In this document: positions 57,939 to 64,000 of the stretch, one piece after another
Numbering within the stretch: the first letter of the stretch is position 1
How the letters are laid out: each line of letters opens with the position of its first letter
NCBI GenBank assembly: GCA_963976395.1
Contig: CAXBLG010000005.1
Span: 1-64,000, forward strand
Origin: UBA11612 sp963976395
GTDB lineage: Bacteria; Pseudomonadota; Alphaproteobacteria; Rhodospirillales; Rhodospirillaceae
Direction of reading: 5' to 3'
Length of the DNA stretch: 64,000 nt
Position numbers and translations under genes: made by a program
Notes under the pieces: model-generated
Databases searched by the model: none
Told to the model about the DNA's origin: nothing
What the model saw: the letters and a program-made list of their open reading frames with translations, nothing else

Positions 57939-59798
57939 ATGGCCGAGACTCGCATTACCGCCCAAGACCTATGGAAAATTATTGCGCAACCCATGAACGA
58001 TGCGCAGCGACGGGCCGTTGGCGAGACCTGCGCAACTTTAGCCACTCAACATCCAGACAATCCTGAAGCGTTGACCCTGCTCGGCTTTTACTACACCCGA
58101 CTTGGGCGCCACGCGGACGCGTTGCCGCTCTTAGACCATGCAAGAGCGCTGCAGCCTGAATACGGGCCCACATTACATGCCCTGGCCCTCACTTATGTCG
58201 GCCTGGAGCGCCACACCGAGGCCGAGGCCCTGCTCCGCGCTCTGCTGGCGAAGGATAGCCCAGGTGGAGCCCTCACCATCTCTACAAATAACTTAGACTT
58301 GGTGAGCGCGCTTGCCGCAACGGCCCTTTATCTTGGCCGTACGCAGGAAGCGCAAACACTGTACGCCGGGATCATTGATTTAACTGCGGCGATACTCGCC
58401 GAACGGCCTAAAGCCACATCGACCGACGACGCACCGTACCCTGACAAACCGCACCGAACCGTCCAGAATATTCTGTACCTTCCTGTGGAGGTCAGCGCCC
58501 GCGAGCTCGACGCCAAGATTCTGATTGCGATATTCGCCGCCAGCAAAGGGATGAATGTTGTTGTTGGCGCTAGCTCTATGCTGACCCGCTACGGGTTCTC
58601 GGACTTGCCGCCCGGTATCGTATTACTCAAAACGTTCAATGCAATTGATGCAAGCATTATGAAATCGGCCATTGGAAAGGGCCATTTAGTCGCCGTCATA
58701 GATGAGGAAGCGGTCGGGCGTGCCAGTACCGATAGCGTGTACAGATTTAATGTTGACCCCAAGGCTGCGGCTGCCGCTGATTTGATACTGGCGCAGGGCA
58801 AAGAGCAGCAAGAGGTTATGCATAGGATTTACCCGGAGACCACCGCCAAGATGCGCGTGACGGGCAATCCGAAAACCGACGTCTTCAAACTTACATTTCC
58901 TGAGTCTAACGATACCGTAAAAAAAGATGGCTCCATTCTTATTTGTCTGATGAGTGGGAACGTCAATCCGAATGCCAGGTCATTTGCGGAATGCGCCTCA
59001 TCAACGCTTAGACTGAGCGGACTTTCCACCAACTCGGACGTGGGCCGTGAATTCGTTGCTCTTTTTAAATCCTGTGTTTCTTTCGAGATCGAGATGGTCC
59101 CGCAAATTGCAGCCGCAGTGCGCACTTTAGCCGCAAATTTCCCAAAGCGAAAAATTGTGGTGCGACCTCACCCAGTGGAATCCCCCAGCTTCTGGAACAG
59201 AGCGTTTTCCAACCAGCCCAACGTTTCTATTCGCGCCGACGGCACTTTGACCGACTGGCTCCGTGACTCCGCCGCATTTGTTTATATCTCCGGCAGCACG
59301 TCCGGCCTCGAAGGGTATCTGTCCGGTGTGCCGACCATCCGCTTTGTCGGCGATGGCCGGGCATTAGACCCCGCCAACAGTTTTTCAAGTCGTATCAACG
59401 TGCCCGCTCGCACAGGCGACGAGTTGGTTCAGCTTCTAAAGCCATTATTGGACGGTGGGGCCGCCCCAGCCGCTAGGAAAGCCGACGGCGATATCGTGTC
59501 CCAGTTTCTTTATCGGCCCGACGGCCAGTTTGTGAGCCGTGCTATTGCGGACGAACTGCGGGCGTTGCATCGCGCGCACAGTACAAAGGACAACGCCCCT
59601 CTAGAAGCATTGCAAAGCTACAACGAGCGGCGCTCCGAGCCCTTTAAACCACTGGAGTTTCATTTGCGAAAATTTCCCGAAATGAGCAGTGAGGACTTCA
59701 CCAGACGGCTGCACGACCTCGCGGCTAAGGCCGGCATTACCCAATCCTTCGATATTGAAAAAATTGAGTTCAATAGTTTCTTGATCCGCGCGCACTAG
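57939..59798 (+). CDS. TPR plus surface-carbohydrate-biosynthesis-like protein
   Basis: 619 residues from ATG 57939 (a GTG at 57903 is possible). TPR repeats occupy about 35-165. From about 180 the sequence resembles the 'surface carbohydrate biosynthesis' family related to CDP-glycerol glycerophosphotransferase-like enzymes: LYLPVEVSARELDAKILIA, then a ISGSTSGLEGYLSGVPTIRF donor-site segment near 450. It may act in capsule or O-antigen assembly (inference); no other such gene is adjacent. It follows the broken helicase by 55 bases. Confidence 0.7.
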   Translation: MAETRITAQDLWKIIAQPMNDAQRRAVGETCATLATQHPDNPEALTLLGFYYTRLGRHADALPLLDHARALQPEYGPTLHALALTYVGLERHTEAEALLRALLAKDSPGGALTISTNNLDLVSALAATALYLGRTQEAQTLYAGIIDLTAAILAERPKATSTDDAPYPDKPHRTVQNILYLPVEVSARELDAKILIAIFAASKGMNVVVGASSMLTRYGFSDLPPGIVLLKTFNAIDASIMKSAIGKGHLVAVIDEEAVGRASTDSVYRFNVDPKAAAAADLILAQGKEQQEVMHRIYPETTAKMRVTGNPKTDVFKLTFPESNDTVKKDGSILICLMSGNVNPNARSFAECASSTLRLSGLSTNSDVGREFVALFKSCVSFEIEMVPQIAAAVRTLAANFPKRKIVVRPHPVESPSFWNRAFSNQPNVSIRADGTLTDWLRDSAAFVYISGSTSGLEGYLSGVPTIRFVGDGRALDPANSFSSRINVPARTGDELVQLLKPLLDGGAAPAARKADGDIVSQFLYRPDGQFVSRAIADELRALHRAHSTKDNAPLEALQSYNERRSEPFKPLEFHLRKFPEMSSEDFTRRLHDLAAKAGITQSFDIEKIEFNSFLIRAH

Positions 59799-59810
59799 AA
59801 CTCTTCACAT

Positions 59811-60074
59811 TTACGGCGCCGGCTTCATCAGCGACTCTTCGCCATAGCGGTCGGCGAGATACTCAATGATGGCACCCGATTCCGGCAAAATCCCATCGCC
59901 ATCCTGCATAACAGGTGACTTGCCGAGCGGTTGAACGGCTCGTAGAGAGTCCGGGGCCAACATAGTTTTGGCATCTCACGCGTACAGAACAAATTTGTAA
60001 GGCTCGTTTAGCTCTTCAAACAACCACAAGATGCGCTACGAACGCGAGTTGTTGAGGTGTTGGACTTCGATCAT
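59811..60074 (-). pseudogene. Glutathione S-transferase N-terminal relic
   Basis: Translation on the minus strand shows the GST thioredoxin-like domain: an N-terminal MIEVQHLNNSRS, then WLFEELNEPYKFVLY, and GKSPVMQDGDGILPESGAIIEYLADRYG (the family SNAIL-type glutathione-binding segment reads ESGAI). Stop codons interrupt it at 60036-60038 (TAG) and 59976-59978 (TGA), and the helical C-terminal domain is gone after about 87 codons. Its ATG overlaps the TGA of the upstream gene (ATGA), so the gene was once coupled to it. It cannot encode an active GST as read. Confidence 0.75.
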
Positions 60075-60619
60075 TCCTCGTCCCGCGGCAAAACATCAAA
60101 CCGCACAACGACAGGGCTGGTGCCCACAGGCACATCCCGACGCGAGAGATGAATCTCTTCCTGGAAATCGACGCAACGGCCCTTAACGCCGCGGGGCAGC
60201 GCCAGATCGGCCAAATCCTTGCGCGGGATACGTATTGAAGTGACCGGTCGGGCCATTCCCCAACTCGCCTCCCGTTCGCTGTCGATAAACATGAGCGTCC
60301 AGTGATCGGCAAGATGCAGCCAGTGCAGCGCTGAGAAATGCTCGTACTCGAAGCCGAGCACAGCGCTTAGTTCCGGCTCCGTGATCCCCGTGTCCAGCGC
60401 GCAGACTTCAATCCACGGCCACTCGGACAATGGGGCGAGGTCCAAAGTTTCGGACCCGGACATCAACGCGGTGCGCAGATTCTTTTGGAATGCCAATTCC
60501 TTCTTGGATTCAGGGCCGCCGGTACGCGTGTACAGAAAATACATGGTGCCCGGCGCAAGCGTGAACAACAGCAACAGGGCAATGACTTTCAGAAACGACG
60601 GAGACGGGGCAATGGACAT
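60071..60619 (-). CDS. Membrane-anchored protein, unrecognised
   Basis: 182 residues. One N-terminal transmembrane helix (FLKVIALLLLFTLAPGTMYFLY) leads to a soluble, presumably periplasmic domain of about 155 residues with several tryptophans and two cysteines. No family recognised. AAAAGG precedes the ATG. It lies after the groEL terminator and overlaps the GST relic by four bases. Confidence 0.6.
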   Translation of the reverse strand: MSIAPSPSFLKVIALLLLFTLAPGTMYFLYTRTGGPESKKELAFQKNLRTALMSGSETLDLAPLSEWPWIEVCALDTGITEPELSAVLGFEYEHFSALHWLHLADHWTLMFIDSEREASWGMARPVTSIRIPRKDLADLALPRGVKGRCVDFQEEIHLSRRDVPVGTSPVVVRFDVLPRDEE

Positions 60620-60693
60620 GGAATGCCTTTTTAAATTTTATCTTGTTGATCTTGGTGCGCCATGATCGCGCTGAACGCAAGACCGTGCAAAGA

Positions 60694-60725
60694 GAAAGGG
60701 CCGCACCCAAAGGTACGGCCCTTTC
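60694..60725 (-). terminator. Rho-independent terminator of groES-groEL
   Basis: A 10-bp stem (60694-60703 with 60716-60725), loop of 12, followed on the minus strand by TCTCTTTGC. It lies 26 bases after the groEL stop. Confidence 0.8.
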
Positions 60726-60750
60726 AAAAGCATATCTGGAAGACGCGAGC

Positions 60751-62427
<1,677 letters not shown>

Positions 62428-62450
62428 TTAAACTCTTATGGACAGCGGGC

Positions 62451-62738
62451 TTATTGGATAATGCCCATGATGTCGGACTCTTTCATGATCAACAGCTCGT
62501 CGCCGTCGACCTTTACTTCGGTGCCCGACCACTTGCCGAAGAGAATGCGATCACCCTTCTTCACATCAAGCGCCTGAATTTTGCCGTCCTCGCCCCGTAC
62601 GCCGGAGCCGACAGCGATTACTTTGCCCTCCATGGGCTTTTCCTGAGCGGTATCAGGAATAATAATTCCGCCCTTGGTTTTGGTGTCGGAGTCGACCCGC
62701 TTTACCAGAACCCGGTCGTGCAGTGGCCGAAATTTCAT
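62451..62738 (-). CDS. groS: Co-chaperonin GroES
   Basis: 95 residues, full length, with the mobile loop around [16 protein letters not shown] and the roof-loop region. GGAGG precedes the ATG. First gene of the groES-groEL operon. Confidence 0.97.
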   Translation of the reverse strand: MKFRPLHDRVLVKRVDSDTKTKGGIIIPDTAQEKPMEGKVIAVGSGVRGEDGKIQALDVKKGDRILFGKWSGTEVKVDGDELLIMKESDIMGIIQ

Positions 62739-62795
62739 TCAATCCTCCATCAATAGATTGATTTTAAACGTATTTATGTGAATACACGGCAGGTG

Positions 62796-62822
62796 TTAGC
62801 ACTCCCCCATGTCGAGTGCCAA
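62796..62822 (-). promoter_or_regulatory. CIRCE operator upstream of groES
   Basis: TTAGCACTC, nine bases, then GAGTGCCAA; only one base differs from the perfect HrcA operator TTAGCACTC-N9-GAGTGCTAA. It lies just downstream of the -10 box, so binding of HrcA would block transcription start and heat shock would relieve it. No hrcA gene is in the window. Confidence 0.92.
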
Positions 62823-62824
62823 TG

Positions 62825-62853
62825 TAGGTAGTGTGGCGACCCCGGCGAGTCAA
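62825..62853 (-). promoter_or_regulatory. groES-groEL sigma70-type promoter
   Basis: TTGACT (62848-62853) and TACCTA (62825-62830) separated by exactly 17 bases; CIRCE begins two bases downstream of the -10 box. Confidence 0.75.
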
Positions 62854-63060
62854 GAGGTCCGACAGGGCGTGGCACCAAAAATTCACAAAGCCCGGGGCCT
62901 TTGGGGGTGCCGTTCAGTCGAGGCTATTAGAGCGCCACACCTCTGAAAGAGAAATTCTACCCTCGGCATGAGGTGTATATTTTTCCAGCTAACAACCCCA
63001 TGCATTCAGGAGGCTACGCACTATTAAAGGCAAAATAACCAGAGCCTTTATAGCCCCTAC

Positions 63061-63375
63061 TCACACCCGGTCAGGTCCGAGCAGCGGGTGGGGCCGTCGG
63101 TCGCGGTAGATGAAGTAAAGATTGCGGCTGTAAATAACGATGCCGCCCAGCTGGGCGAGGATGAACACCGGCTCTTGAATATAGATGGCATAGACAAATG
63201 TCAGCACGCCGCCCAACAAGCTGAGATGCCAAAACGCGAGGGGAATAACGCTGCGTTTCATCCGCTCGCTGGCGATCCATTGCACAAAAAAGCGAGAGCC
63301 GAAGACCAGTTGCCCCAGAAGGCCGATGGACTTCCAGATATTCATGGTCAGGAACCAAGTGAAAAACCAACTCAT
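63061..63375 (-). CDS. Lipid-A-disaccharide-synthase N-terminal-domain (LAB_N) membrane protein
   Basis: 104 residues, three hydrophobic segments. The sequence GQLVFGSRFFVQWIASE matches the LAB_N family, small membrane proteins often next to family 2 glycosyltransferases. AGGGAG precedes the ATG. It follows the glycosyltransferase gene by 55 bases. A role in lipid A or lipid-linked sugar modification is plausible but unproven. Confidence 0.88.
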   Translation of the reverse strand: MSWFFTWFLTMNIWKSIGLLGQLVFGSRFFVQWIASERMKRSVIPLAFWHLSLLGGVLTFVYAIYIQEPVFILAQLGGIVIYSRNLYFIYRDRRPHPLLGPDRV

Positions 63376-63430
63376 GAAAAGCTCCCTAATATCCTAATAT
63401 AGTCTGCGCATGCTCGGCCGATGTTTCGGC

Positions 63431-64000
63431 TTACTCGCCGCGTGGATGACCGGGCGAATTAATCGCCGGATTTGTATACCGGAGTTTTAGCCACGCGACG
63501 CCCAACATATCGATGATCCCGAGCACACCGCGCCGCCAAATCCCGTACTTCGACACCCCTTTGCTCCGGGGGCGATGAGCCACCGGCACCGACACAACTC
63601 GCCCGCCCGCGCGTATGACAAGCGCAGGCATAAACCGGTGCAAAGCGTCAAACCGCGGCAACCCTAGAAAAACGTCCCGCGGCAGCAGCTTCAGCCCACA
63701 GCCGGAATCAGGCGTGTGATCGCCCAAAACAAAACCTCGAATGCCGTTCGCAATCCGTGAGACCACCCGCCGGGCTGCACTGTCCTGCCGAGCTGCCCGG
63801 TTGCCGATAAACAAGCTTAGATCGGCGTCAGTCCCGGCGCGCGCCCGCGCGTCCAAAAGTTTGATGATATCGGCGGGCACATTCTGACCGTCCCCATCCA
63901 GCGTGACGATCCATACGCCGCGCGCAGCCACACCGCCGCTGATCGTCGCTTGGCTTTGACCGCAGCATTTGGCATGGCGCACCACCCGCACATGGACATG
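63431..64000 (-). CDS. Glycosyltransferase family 2 (partial, cut by window end)
   Basis: The frame stays open to the right edge, so the N-terminus is missing. The DGDGQN motif (metal-binding DXD-like) and later HRFMPALVIRAGG and HRPRSKGVSKYGI segments match dolichol-phosphate-mannose/ArnC-type transferases that load a sugar onto a polyprenyl carrier. The stop at 63431 is clear. Substrate unknown. It is paired with the LAB_N protein. Confidence 0.82.
   Translation of the reverse strand, partial: HVHVRVVRHAKCCGQSQATISGGVAARGVWIVTLDGDGQNVPADIIKLLDARARAGTDADLSLFIGNRAARQDSAARRVVSRIANGIRGFVLGDHTPDSGCGLKLLPRDVFLGLPRFDALHRFMPALVIRAGGRVVSVPVAHRPRSKGVSKYGIWRRGVLGIIDMLGVAWLKLRYTNPAINSPGHPRGE

Overview
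The window looks like about 64 kb of chromosome from a marine-type alphaproteobacterium of moderate-to-high GC. Pointers are a class I lysyl-tRNA synthetase, the DUF1489, DUF1289 and DUF2336 families, an extended fatty-acid beta-oxidation operon, MsrPQ, and groESL under a CIRCE operator. A genus or order cannot be fixed from the sequence alone. No rRNA, tRNA, transposase, integrase, phage gene or CRISPR array was seen.

Layout. 0.3-5.2 kb (minus): an operon for a nitrate/sulfonate/taurine-type ABC importer followed by an SDR, a SnoaL-like protein and a second SDR; the ligand is unknown. 5.4-8.1 kb (minus): a secreted 734-residue protein with one c-type heme site, and a small secreted cupin. 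8.3-14.5 kb: a CbpA-like J-protein, a giant LamG/glycine-rich envelope protein, glyoxalase I and a DUF2336 protein. 14.9-22.6 kb: apt, then phosphate regulation and uptake (pstS-pstC-pstA-pstB-phoB, minus) with a Pho box; PstC and PstA carry large periplasmic insertions, and a 14-codon ORF sits where phoU would be expected. 22.7-25.4 kb: tkt-rpe. 25.5-29.1 kb: a PAS-GGDEF protein, a small promoter-linked ORF, and msrP-msrQ.

29.2-33.3 kb (minus): an energy-transduction cluster tonB-exbB-exbD-exbD-TPR with several short tandem repeats. 34.0-36.2 kb: two GGDEF proteins, one with a destroyed active-site motif. 36.3-40.2 kb: tam, small proteins, queF, msrB, a DMT exporter and a DUF1489 protein. 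40.2-43.7 kb (minus): a Cache-HAMP-SpoIIE phosphatase and a degenerate EAL-like protein. 44.1-52.3 kb (plus): an SCP2 protein followed by fadD, thiolase, fadB-type, acyl-CoA dehydrogenase and thioesterase genes, which together form a beta-oxidation route.

53.4-60.6 kb: lysK, a DinG-family helicase interrupted by an in-frame amber codon, a TPR/surface-carbohydrate protein, a glutathione S-transferase relic with two stops, and a membrane-anchored unknown. 60.7-62.9 kb: groES-groEL with promoter, CIRCE and terminator. The right edge holds a lipid-A-disaccharide-synthase N-terminal-domain protein and a glycosyltransferase family 2 gene cut by the window end.

No self-contained, clearly new system was found. 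The best leads are the ABC/SDR/SnoaL operon, the cyclic-di-GMP-like proteins with lost catalytic motifs, the Met-rich repeats in the ExbB homologue, the amber-interrupted helicase and the missing phoU.
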